Of a stretch of DNA of 7,207 nucleotides, positions 1 to 5,723 are shown one piece after another. The DNA is taken from the NCBI GenBank assembly GCA_045535465.1, contig JAZSLS010000043.1:1-7207 (forward strand), written 5' to 3'. A program made the position numbers and the translations under genes. The stretch's first letter is position 1; every line of letters starts with the position of its first letter. The stretch comes from SIG636 sp045535465. GTDB taxonomy: Bacteria > Bacillota > Clostridia > Oscillospirales > CAG-382. The notes below the pieces were generated by a model. The model saw nothing but the letters and a program-made list of their open reading frames with translations. It was not told the origin of the DNA and did not search any database.

Positions 1-90
1 AATACAAATTTTGTCTTCCTAAGACCGCTTGGCCTCCGACTTGGCGATTCTTGAATCGCCCGCCACTAAACGTTTAAAACCGAGCTGACA
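1..90. other. Non-coding leader region with small hairpins
   Basis: No convincing gene is visible here. Two perfect short inverted repeats can be read: GTCTT/AAGAC at 13-17 and 21-25 with a 3-base loop, and GGCGATTC/GAATCGCC at 43-50 and 53-60 with a 2-base TT loop. Neither is followed by a run of T on the plus strand, so neither is a standard intrinsic terminator in that direction. The region may be the 3' untranslated part of a gene lying left of the window, or part of a larger intergenic repeat whose right part is the element at 91-197. Confidence 0.5.
43..60. repeat. Perfect 8-bp hairpin, TT loop
   Basis: GGCGATTC at 43-50 is the exact reverse complement of GAATCGCC at 53-60. The core (ATTC..GAAT) resembles the core of the hairpin at 114-142, so both may belong to one family of short palindromic intergenic elements. 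There is only one copy in this window and its function is unknown. Confidence 0.6.
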
Positions 91-197
91 GGAAACACGG
101 CAAAATCCCAAAGGTAGCGGGACATTCGAGAATGTCCCCTACATAAAAAGAGGTACGTCCTTTTACAGACGGTAACGTCCAAACAAATCGGCGGTGA
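91..197 (+). repeat. Dispersed intergenic repeat, copy 1
   Basis: This roughly 107-base element recurs in the same orientation at 5132-5238. The copies share GGAAA..CACGG at the left edge, a run of 31 identical bases (114-144), TTTTACAGACGGTAA (161-175) and GGCGGTGA at the right edge (190-197), with at most small indels between. The identical core folds into a long hairpin: GGGACATT (119-126) pairs with AATGTCCC (131-138) around loop CGAG, and GTAG (114-117) pairs with CTAC (139-142), leaving C118 bulged. It has no ORF and could not encode a transposase. It resembles REP or MITE-like palindromic elements, though a conserved RNA structure is also possible. Confidence 0.8.
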
Positions 198-235
198 AAA
201 ATATGTTTATTGCGGTACAAAAAACACATTACGTA

Positions 236-264
236 TTGCAATTTTTTGGCGGCGGTTGTATAAT
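236..264 (+). promoter_or_regulatory. Sigma-A type promoter for the epimerase gene
   Basis: A -35 box TTGCAA (236-241, 4 of 6 to TTGACA) and a perfect -10 box TATAAT (259-264) are separated by exactly 17 bases. The expected transcription start is near 271, giving a leader of about 30 bases before the TTG start at 304. It sits just right of repeat copy 1, so the repeat is upstream of the transcript. The promoter probably drives the epimerase and the overlapping serine hydrolase. No operator or riboswitch is seen in the short leader. Confidence 0.8.
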
Positions 265-288
265 ATATTAAATAAACAAAAATTAAAA

Positions 289-293
289 GGGGG
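289..293 (+). promoter_or_regulatory. Ribosome binding site fixing TTG start at 304
   Basis: The G-rich stretch GGGGG, preceded by AAAA, lies 10 bases before TTG at 304. It is too close (3 bases) to the out-of-frame ATG at 297. It therefore supports the TTG start, which also matches the usual N-terminus of the epimerase family. A similar G-run precedes the mutS TTG start at 5724. Confidence 0.7.
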
Positions 294-303
294 CGTATGC
301 CTT

Positions 304-1377
304 TTGAAAATAACAGGTATAAATATCTTTGCGGAGGACATTCCGCTTAAACAGCCTTTTGTTACCTCAAAACGCTCTATTTCCGTCATTCGTGACTACG
401 TTTTGCGTATTGATACCGACGAGGGGATATGCGGCTACGGCGCTTGTGCCCCTACACCCGTCATCACCGGTGACACCGTTGGCAGCATACTTTACGCCGT
501 TAACGAGGTCTATGCACCCCTTCTTGTAGGTCAAACCGTAAGCGAGGAGCTGTTGCCCTTGGTTCAAAAGGCGCTTTTCCATAACTCCAGCCCCAAGGCG
601 GCGGTGGATATTGCCCTTTACGACCTGCTTTCCAAGGAAAAGGGCTTGCCTCTTTACCGTTACTTGGGTGCCGATAATAAGGCGGCAGTCCTTGAGACCG
701 ATGCAACGGTAAGCCTTGGCACACCCGAGGCTATGGTAGACGAAGCCAAAAAACACCTTTCCGAAGGCTTTACCGCTATTAAGGTTAAGCTTGGCGGCCC
801 TAAGGAAACGGACGTGGAGCGTCTTACTGCGCTTGCGCCTCTCTTTGGTACCGATATAAAGGTAAGGCTGGATGCTAACCAGGCGTGGACGGTGGAGGAT
901 GCCGTTTACGTTTGCGCCGCTTGTGAAAAGCTTGGCCTTAACATTGAGCTTATAGAGCAGCCCGTACATTATGCCGACCTGGACGGTATGGTTGCCGTTA
1001 CCAAGGCGGTTGCTTATCCCATTTTGGCAGACGAATGCGTTTTTGGGCCCGATGAGGCAAGGCGCATTTTAAAGATGGGCGGCTGTAACCTTGTAAACAT
1101 TAAGCTTATGAAGTGCGGCGGCATTTACGAAGCGCTTAAAATACAAAAAATTGCCGAGGAATACGGCGTTTCCTGTATGTTAGGCTGTATGATGGAGGGC
1201 CCTGTAAGCATAACTGCGGCGGCACACTTCGGTGCGGCTGTGGGCATTGACTGCTACGACCTTGATGCGCCCTATCTTTGCAAGGAATACCCTATAGAAG
1301 CATACACCCGTTACGAGGGAAAAAATATATACATACCGACGGAGGGAACAGGTCTTGGAATTACAAAAATACTTTGA
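304..1377 (+). CDS. ykfB: L-Ala-D/L-Glu epimerase (dipeptide epimerase, enolase superfamily)
   Basis: This 357-residue protein should interconvert L-Ala-D-Glu and L-Ala-L-Glu so that murein dipeptides can be degraded. Visible features are an N-terminal enolase cap with the family signature TPVITGDT (51-58), then a TIM barrel with catalytic lysines in IKVKLGG (K160, K162), metal ligands in RLDANQAW (D190), LIEQPV (E218) and LADE (D243), the opposite-face lysine in NIKLMKCGG (K267), and a DLD motif (D319, D321) that in B. subtilis YkfB binds the dipeptide amino group. Spacing is almost identical to B. subtilis YkfB, and length is normal. There is no signal peptide, so it is cytoplasmic. The start is TTG 304, preceded by GGGGG at 10 bases; an in-frame TTG at 256 lies inside the promoter -10 region and is not credible. 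The serine hydrolase gene overlaps its 3' end. Assignment to the dipeptide epimerase subgroup is strong; exact substrate range is inferred. Confidence 0.93.
   Translation: MKITGINIFAEDIPLKQPFVTSKRSISVIRDYVLRIDTDEGICGYGACAPTPVITGDTVGSILYAVNEVYAPLLVGQTVSEELLPLVQKALFHNSSPKAAVDIALYDLLSKEKGLPLYRYLGADNKAAVLETDATVSLGTPEAMVDEAKKHLSEGFTAIKVKLGGPKETDVERLTALAPLFGTDIKVRLDANQAWTVEDAVYVCAACEKLGLNIELIEQPVHYADLDGMVAVTKAVAYPILADECVFGPDEARRILKMGGCNLVNIKLMKCGGIYEALKIQKIAEEYGVSCMLGCMMEGPVSITAAAHFGAAVGIDCYDLDAPYLCKEYPIEAYTRYEGKNIYIPTEGTGLGITKIL
1341..1346 (+). promoter_or_regulatory. Ribosome binding site for the serine hydrolase, inside the epimerase gene
   Basis: GGAGGG lies 8 bases before TTG 1355, within the last codons of the epimerase gene. 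It supports this TTG as the real start and suggests translational coupling of the two genes. Confidence 0.75.
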
Positions 1378-2083
1378 TGATACCAACGGGGTGCTTATAT
1401 GCCCCTTAAACGGCGGCGAGGCTATGTACAGCCACAACCCCGACCGTCCTTTTAAAAGCGCGAGTATAATTAAAACCTTTGTACTTGCCTACTACATTGC
1501 CAATTGCGACGACTTTGACCGTGTTATAGAGATACCCCGCAAGATGCTTATAGGCACCAGCATTATGACGGAGCTTAGGATAACTAAGGCCACCGTTAAG
1601 GAGCTTCTTGTGTGGATGATGAGCTTTTCCGATAACTCCGCCACAAACGCTCTTTTCCTTGATGCGGGTATGGACAAGATTAACGAGTTTTGCGTTAACG
1701 TTCTTGGCACAAAGAACACTGTAATTGGCAGAAAAATGCTTGACTATGCGGCGGTTGAGCGTGGCGAGGATAACCTTACCAGCCTTAACGACTGCCTTAT
1801 AGCTATGCGTTACGTTATCTCCAGCCCCATAGGCCGTGACGTTATGGGCAGACACAAGGGCGTGGAGCGTATTGTGCGCTATATTTACGACCCCACCGTG
1901 GAATACTACGGCAAGGGCGGCAGCATACCGGACGTGTATAACGACATAGCAGTTCTTCGCAAAGAGGGCGGAGAGTATATGTTTGTGGGCGTTCTCTCCT
2001 ATAAGTACGACGCCGCCAAGATAAAACGTCTTATGGGCGGCGCAGGTCTTGTTGCTTTAGGCGCAGACAGACCTATTGTTTAA
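1355..2083 (+). CDS. Serine hydrolase, class A beta-lactamase/DD-peptidase fold, unexported
   Basis: This 242-residue protein has the three signature elements of the penicillin-recognising serine enzyme fold: SIIK (S37 nucleophile, K40 base), SFSDNSATN (S92-D93-N94, the SDN motif) and KGG (187-189) on the edge strand. A segment RKMLDY..RGEDN (126-140) corresponds to the shortened omega-loop region seen in PF13354-type proteins. I cannot place an equivalent of the class A Glu166 with confidence, so a true beta-lactamase role is doubtful. There is no signal peptide or membrane segment, unlike secreted beta-lactamases and PBPs, so it probably works in the cytoplasm. Start TTG 1355 follows GGAGGG and overlaps the epimerase gene by 23 bases, in a different frame. 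Its neighbours suggest a substrate derived from murein peptides, but this is inference. The stop region overlaps the convergent pdaA stop by 11 bases. Confidence 0.85.
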   Translation: MELQKYFDDTNGVLICPLNGGEAMYSHNPDRPFKSASIIKTFVLAYYIANCDDFDRVIEIPRKMLIGTSIMTELRITKATVKELLVWMMSFSDNSATNALFLDAGMDKINEFCVNVLGTKNTVIGRKMLDYAAVERGEDNLTSLNDCLIAMRYVISSPIGRDVMGRHKGVERIVRYIYDPTVEYYGKGGSIPDVYNDIAVLRKEGGEYMFVGVLSYKYDAAKIKRLMGGAGLVALGADRPIV

Positions 2084-2822
2084 ATTCGTCTATACGGCGG
2101 AAGGCGTAGCCCTCTGCCTTAAGATACCGTATAACCTCAGGCAGCACTGCGGCATTAGCGGCGGAGTTTGGGTGCAGCAGCATTACCTCACCGTTGTGGA
2201 TGCTTTCAAGTATCTTTTCCTTTGCCTTTTCGGTGTCGGGTTGACGTCCGTTATCCCAATCGGCATAAGCAAAGGACCAAAAAACGGCGGTGTAGCCAAG
2301 CTCCTCGCCGTAGCGCAGGGTGTCCTCGGTAAAGGCTCCCTCGGGTGGACGGTAGTAGGGCGCCATTTCCTCGCCCGTTTCCCGCTTGTAATATTCAGCA
2401 AGGGCGCCCAGCTCCTTTTCTACGGCTTCCTTACTGTCAAGGCGTGCCATATTGGCGTGGGAGTAGGTGTGGTTTGCCACAAGGTGACCGTCCTCTATCA
2501 TTTGCTTAACGGTGGGAAGCGCATACTTTATCATAGCGGGCAGTATAAAAAACGTTGCCTCCACCTGTTCTTCCTTTAGGGTGTTTAGGATAGAGTTTAG
2601 GTTTTCGTTACCGTAGCCTGCATCAAAGGTAAGGTAAATTATCTTTTCGTCGGGGTTGCCCATATATATAGCCCCATACTTGTCGGGCATAGGGTCGCCG
2701 CCGAAAACTATGGGACGTGTACCCGTTTCCCCTTGCTTAAAGTACCAGTTATGGGTGTTCTCGGCACCTACGGAAAGGGAAAGGGCAAGGCACATAACAA
2801 GCAAATATTTTATTATTTTCAT
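2073..2822 (-). CDS. pdaA: Polysaccharide deacetylase, PdaA type (muramic-delta-lactam formation)
   Basis: This 249-residue exported NodB-fold deacetylase should remove the N-acetyl group from muramic acid in spore cortex, leading to muramic-delta-lactam. The N-terminus MKIIK plus a hydrophobic stretch ending SVGA (about 17-20) is a Sec signal peptide with likely cleavage before Glu21. The mature part starts with a WYF segment and IYMGNPDEKIIYLTFDAGY. NodB motifs are TFDAGY (D67), HTYSH (H118, H122), RPPEG (158-162), FWSFAYADW (181-189) and LLHPNS (215-220). TFDAGY in place of TFDDG and the length fit PdaA rather than chitin-type deacetylases. I chose ATG 2822 because AAAGGA lies 10 bases upstream on the minus strand; ATG 2831 is also in frame but only 1 base from that site. 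The gene is convergent with the serine hydrolase and divergent from the NlpC/P60 gene. No terminator is seen. Confidence 0.9.
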   Translation of the reverse strand: MKIIKYLLVMCLALSLSVGAENTHNWYFKQGETGTRPIVFGGDPMPDKYGAIYMGNPDEKIIYLTFDAGYGNENLNSILNTLKEEQVEATFFILPAMIKYALPTVKQMIEDGHLVANHTYSHANMARLDSKEAVEKELGALAEYYKRETGEEMAPYYRPPEGAFTEDTLRYGEELGYTAVFWSFAYADWDNGRQPDTEKAKEKILESIHNGEVMLLHPNSAANAAVLPEVIRYLKAEGYAFRRIDEFKQ

Positions 2823-2915
2823 CAAAAACATATCCTTTTTTGGTTTTTACTTATCATAAACAAAAACGGCGCACATTAAACAAAGAAAATTTTGTAAAAT
2901 AGAGAGGTTTTTATT
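2823..2915. promoter_or_regulatory. Divergent intergenic region between pdaA and the NlpC/P60 gene
   Basis: This AT-rich stretch must hold the start signals for both flanking genes. On the minus strand TATGATA (plus-strand TATCATA, 2852-2858) lies upstream of the pdaA ribosome binding site. It could be a -10 element and matches 5 of 7 positions of the forespore sigma-G -10 consensus, but I find no matching -35 at standard spacing. On the plus strand TAAAAT (2895-2900) touches the ribosome binding site AGAGAGG (2901-2907), so it is unlikely to be the -10 of the NlpC/P60 gene. No confident promoter can be assigned to either strand. Confidence 0.35.
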
Positions 2916-3701
2916 ATGGAATATACTTTTATCGTTCCCCTTTGCCCCATTTATAAGGAAGCAAGCGTTGACAGCGAATACGCCGACGAAGCCTTTTACG
3001 GTCAAAAGGCACAGGTTATCGAGGAAAGCGGCGACTTTTACAAGGTACATACCGAATACGACTATATGGGCTACGTTTTGAAGACCAACGTAAGCAGTGC
3101 GCCTTACGAAGCAACCCACGTTGTTACAAGCGCATACGGCGACCTTCTTCGTGAGCCCAAGAATTGTCTCGCCGCATATATTGCAGTACCCAGAGGCAGC
3201 TACATTAAGGTAGTTGAGGGCGGTACCGAAAGATACGCCGAGGTTGAGCTTACTGACGGCAGACACGCTTTTATTCACAAGGCTAACATTATGTCTATTC
3301 CCAATATGAAAAGGGAGCGCACCGAAGCGGAGATACGCCGTGACATAGTTAATACTGCCAGACTTTATTTGGGCACCTCTTACCGTTGGGGCGGCAAAAC
3401 CGCAACGGGCATTGACTGCAGCGGCCTTGCCTTTATGTCTTACTATATGAACGGTCTGCACGTTTACAGGGATGCGCACGTTGAAAAGTCCCCTATTCTT
3501 AAGCCCATTACCCTTGAAACCGCTAAGGAAGGCGACCTGCTTTTCTTCCCCGGTCACGTTGCTATCTACATAGGCAGCGGCCTTTACATTCACTCCACCA
3601 CCTCTCTGGGCGGTGTGGGCTTTAACAGCTTCCGTGAGGATAGCCCCATCTTCAACGCTTACCTTAAGGAAAACCTTACTCAGGTAGTAACAGCATTTTA
3701 A
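2916..3701 (+). CDS. ykfC: SH3b-SH3b-NlpC/P60 gamma-D-glutamyl-diamino acid endopeptidase, YkfC-like
   Basis: This 261-residue cysteine peptidase should cleave between D-Glu and the diamino acid of murein peptides, releasing L-Ala-gamma-D-Glu. Two bacterial SH3 domains (about 5-60 and 66-128) precede an NlpC/P60 domain (about 140-261). Catalytic residues are visible: Cys168 in GIDCSGL, His214 in PGHVAIYIG and a third polar residue, His226, in YIHSTT. SYRWGGK before the cysteine is typical of the family. There is no signal peptide or transmembrane segment, so like YkfC it should act on imported peptides in the cytoplasm. In YkfC the SH3b domain restricts the enzyme to peptides with a free N-terminal L-Ala; this is known of the family, not shown here. 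Start ATG 2916 follows AGAGAGG at 8 bases. miaB begins 12 bases downstream, so the two are probably co-transcribed. The symbol is by similarity of architecture only. Confidence 0.85.
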   Translation: MEYTFIVPLCPIYKEASVDSEYADEAFYGQKAQVIEESGDFYKVHTEYDYMGYVLKTNVSSAPYEATHVVTSAYGDLLREPKNCLAAYIAVPRGSYIKVVEGGTERYAEVELTDGRHAFIHKANIMSIPNMKRERTEAEIRRDIVNTARLYLGTSYRWGGKTATGIDCSGLAFMSYYMNGLHVYRDAHVEKSPILKPITLETAKEGDLLFFPGHVAIYIGSGLYIHSTTSLGGVGFNSFREDSPIFNAYLKENLTQVVTAF

Positions 3702-3713
3702 AAAGGACGTTTT

Positions 3714-5120
3714 ATGAAAAACAACATTTTTGTTCCGCATAGTGAAATACAGCGCCAGCTTGACATAGCAAGAGAGCTAAAGCCTCTTAACGAGGGCAAA
3801 AGGGCTTATATATCCACCTTTGGCTGTCAGCAAAACGAGGCAGACAGCGAGCGGCTTATGGGTCTTGCCTACCTTATGGGCTATACGGCTACCGATAATA
3901 TGGAGGAAGCAAGCCTTATTATCTTTAACACCTGCGCCATAAGAGAGCACGCCGAGCTTAAGGCGCTTTCCAAGGCGGGCGCTTTACGCAAGCTTAAGGA
4001 AAAGGACAAAAGCATAGTTACCGCCCTTTGCGGCTGTATGGCGGAGCAAAGCCACCGCAGGGAGCAAATTTTTAAAAGCTACCCTTATATTGATATAGTT
4101 TTCGGTACGGACAAGGTACACACCCTGCCTGAGATGCTAAAAATGCGTCTTTTGGGAGGTAAGACCCATTCCGCTTATATAAGCGACCTAAGACACGACG
4201 AGTTTGGTGTTATTGCCGAGGGCATACCTTCCGTAAGGGAAAGCAGCTACAAGGCGTGGGTTTCTATAATGTACGGCTGTAACAACTTTTGCACGTACTG
4301 CGTTGTTCCCTACGTAAGGGGCAGAGAGCGCAGCCGCAAAAGCGAGGACGTTTTGGCGGAGATAGAGTCTTTGGTTAAAGCAGGCTACAAGGATATTACC
4401 CTCCTTGGTCAAAACGTTAACTCCTACAAGGGCGATATAAGCTTTCCCGAGCTGCTTCGCCGTGCCGCTTCCTTTGAGGGTGAATATTGGGTGCGTTTTA
4501 TGACCTCTCATCCCAAGGATGCGTCAAAGGCGCTTGTGGAGGTAATGGCGGAGTGCCCCAAGGTTGCACCTCAGTTCCATTTGCCAATGCAGTCGGGCAA
4601 CAACCGCATACTTGAGATGATGAACCGCCGCTATACCATAGAGCAGTACAAGGAAAAGGCAGCGTATATAAGAAAGCTGATACCCGACGCTTCCATTACC
4701 AGCGATATTATCTGCGGCTACCCTACGGAAACGGAGGAAGAGGCAGAGGACACCGTAAAGGCGGTAAGGGAAGTGGGCTTTGACGCTCTTTTCACCTTTG
4801 TTTACTCTCCTCGTCCCGGTACACCTGCCGCCGATATGGAGCAGGTTCCCCACGAGGTAAAAACTGCCCGCTTTGCCCGTCTTTGCGAGGCGGAAAACGA
4901 AAGAGCGGACGAGCTAAACGCACGTTTTATAGGAAGAACTCTTCGTGTTTTGTCCGACGGTAAAACGGAGGGTAAGTTTGTGGGCAGAACTGCACATAAT
5001 AAAATTATCTCCTTCACCCTTCCCGAAGGTATGGACGAAAGTGTAGCCGAAGCGGGTAGATTTTTGGACGTTTTGGTAAGGGAAGCCAAGGCGTATACCC
5101 TTGAGGGCGAAGCCGTGTGA
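3714..5120 (+). CDS. miaB: tRNA-2-methylthio-N6-dimethylallyladenosine synthase MiaB
   Basis: This 468-residue radical-SAM methylthiotransferase converts i6A37 to ms2i6A37 in tRNAs that read codons starting with U. The N-terminal MTTase domain (about 30-145) carries the three auxiliary-cluster cysteines in TFGCQQNE (C38), FNTCAIREHAE (C74) and LCGCMAEQ (C108). The radical-SAM domain (about 180-375) has CNNFCTYC (C189, C193, C196), followed by VPYVRGRERSR and LLGQNVNSY, which mark MiaB rather than MtaB or RimO. A TRAM domain (about 385-460) closes the protein. Length is normal and all key residues are present. ATG 3714 follows AAAAGGA at 6 bases, and the ribosome binding site overlaps the stop of the NlpC/P60 gene. 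Downstream lie the ymcA-like gene and mutS, recalling the order ymcB (miaB), ymcA, mutS in Bacillus. Confidence 0.96.
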   Translation: MKNNIFVPHSEIQRQLDIARELKPLNEGKRAYISTFGCQQNEADSERLMGLAYLMGYTATDNMEEASLIIFNTCAIREHAELKALSKAGALRKLKEKDKSIVTALCGCMAEQSHRREQIFKSYPYIDIVFGTDKVHTLPEMLKMRLLGGKTHSAYISDLRHDEFGVIAEGIPSVRESSYKAWVSIMYGCNNFCTYCVVPYVRGRERSRKSEDVLAEIESLVKAGYKDITLLGQNVNSYKGDISFPELLRRAASFEGEYWVRFMTSHPKDASKALVEVMAECPKVAPQFHLPMQSGNNRILEMMNRRYTIEQYKEKAAYIRKLIPDASITSDIICGYPTETEEEAEDTVKAVREVGFDALFTFVYSPRPGTPAADMEQVPHEVKTARFARLCEAENERADELNARFIGRTLRVLSDGKTEGKFVGRTAHNKIISFTLPEGMDESVAEAGRFLDVLVREAKAYTLEGEAV

Positions 5121-5131
5121 ACGGTTATGAC

Positions 5132-5238
5132 GGAAAACACGGTTTAAACCCAAGCGTAGCGGGACATTCGAGAATGTCCCCTACATTAAAAGCGCCTTGC
5201 CGTTTTACAGACGGTAAGGTTTAACCTCTTGGCGGTGA
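5132..5238 (+). repeat. Dispersed intergenic repeat, copy 2
   Basis: This is the second copy of the element at 91-197, in the same orientation, starting 12 bases after the miaB stop. The 31-base run 5156-5186 is identical to 114-144 and gives the same hairpin: GGGACATT (5161-5168) with AATGTCCC (5173-5180), extended by GTAG/CTAC with a bulged C. A second stem is clear in this copy: CCTTGCCGT (5195-5203) with ACGGTAAGG (5211-5219), one G-T pair. Its counterpart in copy 1 is weak. A perfect palindrome GGTTTAAACC lies at 5141-5150, where copy 1 differs. No T-run follows the main hairpin, so it is not an obvious intrinsic terminator for miaB, though it could protect the miaB mRNA 3' end. Confidence 0.8.
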
Positions 5239-5301
5239 TTGAGCGTAAACGGTCGTCCACTGCTGACAAAAACAAAAAACAATTTTGAAAGGAATATAAA
5301 A

Positions 5302-5688
5302 ATGGATAACTATTTAAAAACTTTACTTGACAATTTTGGTGAGGCTCTCAGCAACGACGAAACCGTAAAGGAATACCTTGCCGCAAGAGCCGCTTACACC
5401 GCTGACACCGAAATGACAGGTGCGGTAAGCGAATATAACGTACAGAGAATGCTTCTTGAGGAGCAAAAGATGGCCGAAAACGCTGACGAGGTGCTTATTC
5501 AGAGCATAGAAACCCGTGTTAACGCTCTTTACGAAAAGATTATGGCATCCGAAAGTATGAAAAACCTTGCCGTAGCGGAAAACAAGCTTAACGAGCTTCT
5601 TAACGAGGTTAACCAAACCATTATGGGCTATATTATGCCCGAAAGCAGCTGCACGGGCGACTGCCACGGTTGCCACGGCTGCCACTAA
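5302..5688 (+). CDS. YmcA/YlbF-family protein with Cys/His-rich C-terminal tail
   Basis: This 128-residue, mostly helical protein fits the Com_YlbF family (PF06133). In B. subtilis YmcA (RicA) and YlbF (RicF) form a complex with YaaT that binds [4Fe-4S] clusters and affects sporulation, competence, biofilm formation and RNase Y-dependent mRNA processing. Residues 1-112 are predicted long helices rich in Glu, Ala, Leu and Asn. The end is unusual: Cys117, 121, 124 and 127 and His122, 125 and 128 within SSCTGDCHGCHGCH, made by a 9-base tandem repeat (TGCCAC at 5662, 5671 and 5680). This tail probably binds a metal or cluster. Start ATG 5302 follows AAAGGA at 8 bases; an in-frame TTG at 5239 has no such site and adds non-family sequence. 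The position between miaB and mutS matches ymcA, but YmcA and YlbF cannot be told apart here by eye. No signal peptide. Confidence 0.85.
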   Translation: MDNYLKTLLDNFGEALSNDETVKEYLAARAAYTADTEMTGAVSEYNVQRMLLEEQKMAENADEVLIQSIETRVNALYEKIMASESMKNLAVAENKLNELLNEVNQTIMGYIMPESSCTGDCHGCHGCH

Positions 5689-5708
5689 AAATCACTTACT
5701 AACTGTAA

Positions 5709-5715
5709 AGGGGGG
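5709..5715 (+). promoter_or_regulatory. Ribosome binding site fixing the mutS TTG start
   Basis: The stretch AGGGGGG lies 8 bases before TTG 5724. ATG codons at 5739 and 5742 are in frame but lie 23 or more bases away and would delete the conserved N-terminal TP/SP-M-x-Q-Q-Y segment. TTG is therefore preferred. Confidence 0.7.
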
Positions 5716-5723
5716 TGTACGCC

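Noticed and set aside
91..197. CRISPR repeat or riboswitch
   Set aside because: Only two copies 5 kb apart with no spacer array. Copy 1 lies upstream of the promoter, so it is not in the leader of the following gene, and I recognise no riboswitch class.
256..303. In-frame extension of the epimerase to TTG 256
   Set aside because: It would start inside the promoter just before the -10 box, and adds residues absent from YkfB-type proteins.
297..350. Out-of-frame ATG opening a 17-codon ORF at the start of the epimerase gene
   Set aside because: It is only 3 bases from the ribosome binding site, has no recognisable product and ends inside the epimerase; it is probably chance.
367..969. Antisense ORF of 200 codons inside the epimerase gene
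   Set aside because: Shadow of a strongly conserved gene, with no recognisable motif.
1355..2083. Antibiotic-resistance beta-lactamase
   Set aside because: No export signal and no clear Glu166; context is peptide metabolism, so a resistance call is not supported.
2847..3740. Long antisense ORF of 297 codons over the NlpC/P60 gene
   Set aside because: It mirrors a well-supported gene; TTA, CTA and TCA codons are scarce here, which leaves antisense frames open. The translation shows no domain.
5156..5184. Intrinsic terminator after miaB
   Set aside because: The hairpin is strong but is followed by an A-rich, not T-rich, stretch, and the same sequence occurs as a repeat elsewhere.
5239..5301. 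In-frame extension of the YmcA/YlbF-like protein to TTG 5239
   Set aside because: No ribosome binding site, sequence unlike the family, and a clear AAAGGA precedes ATG 5302.
5661..5688. CXXCH patterns read as c-type haem sites
   Set aside because: The protein has no signal peptide and belongs to a cytoplasmic family; haem c is attached outside the membrane. A metal or Fe-S role is more likely.
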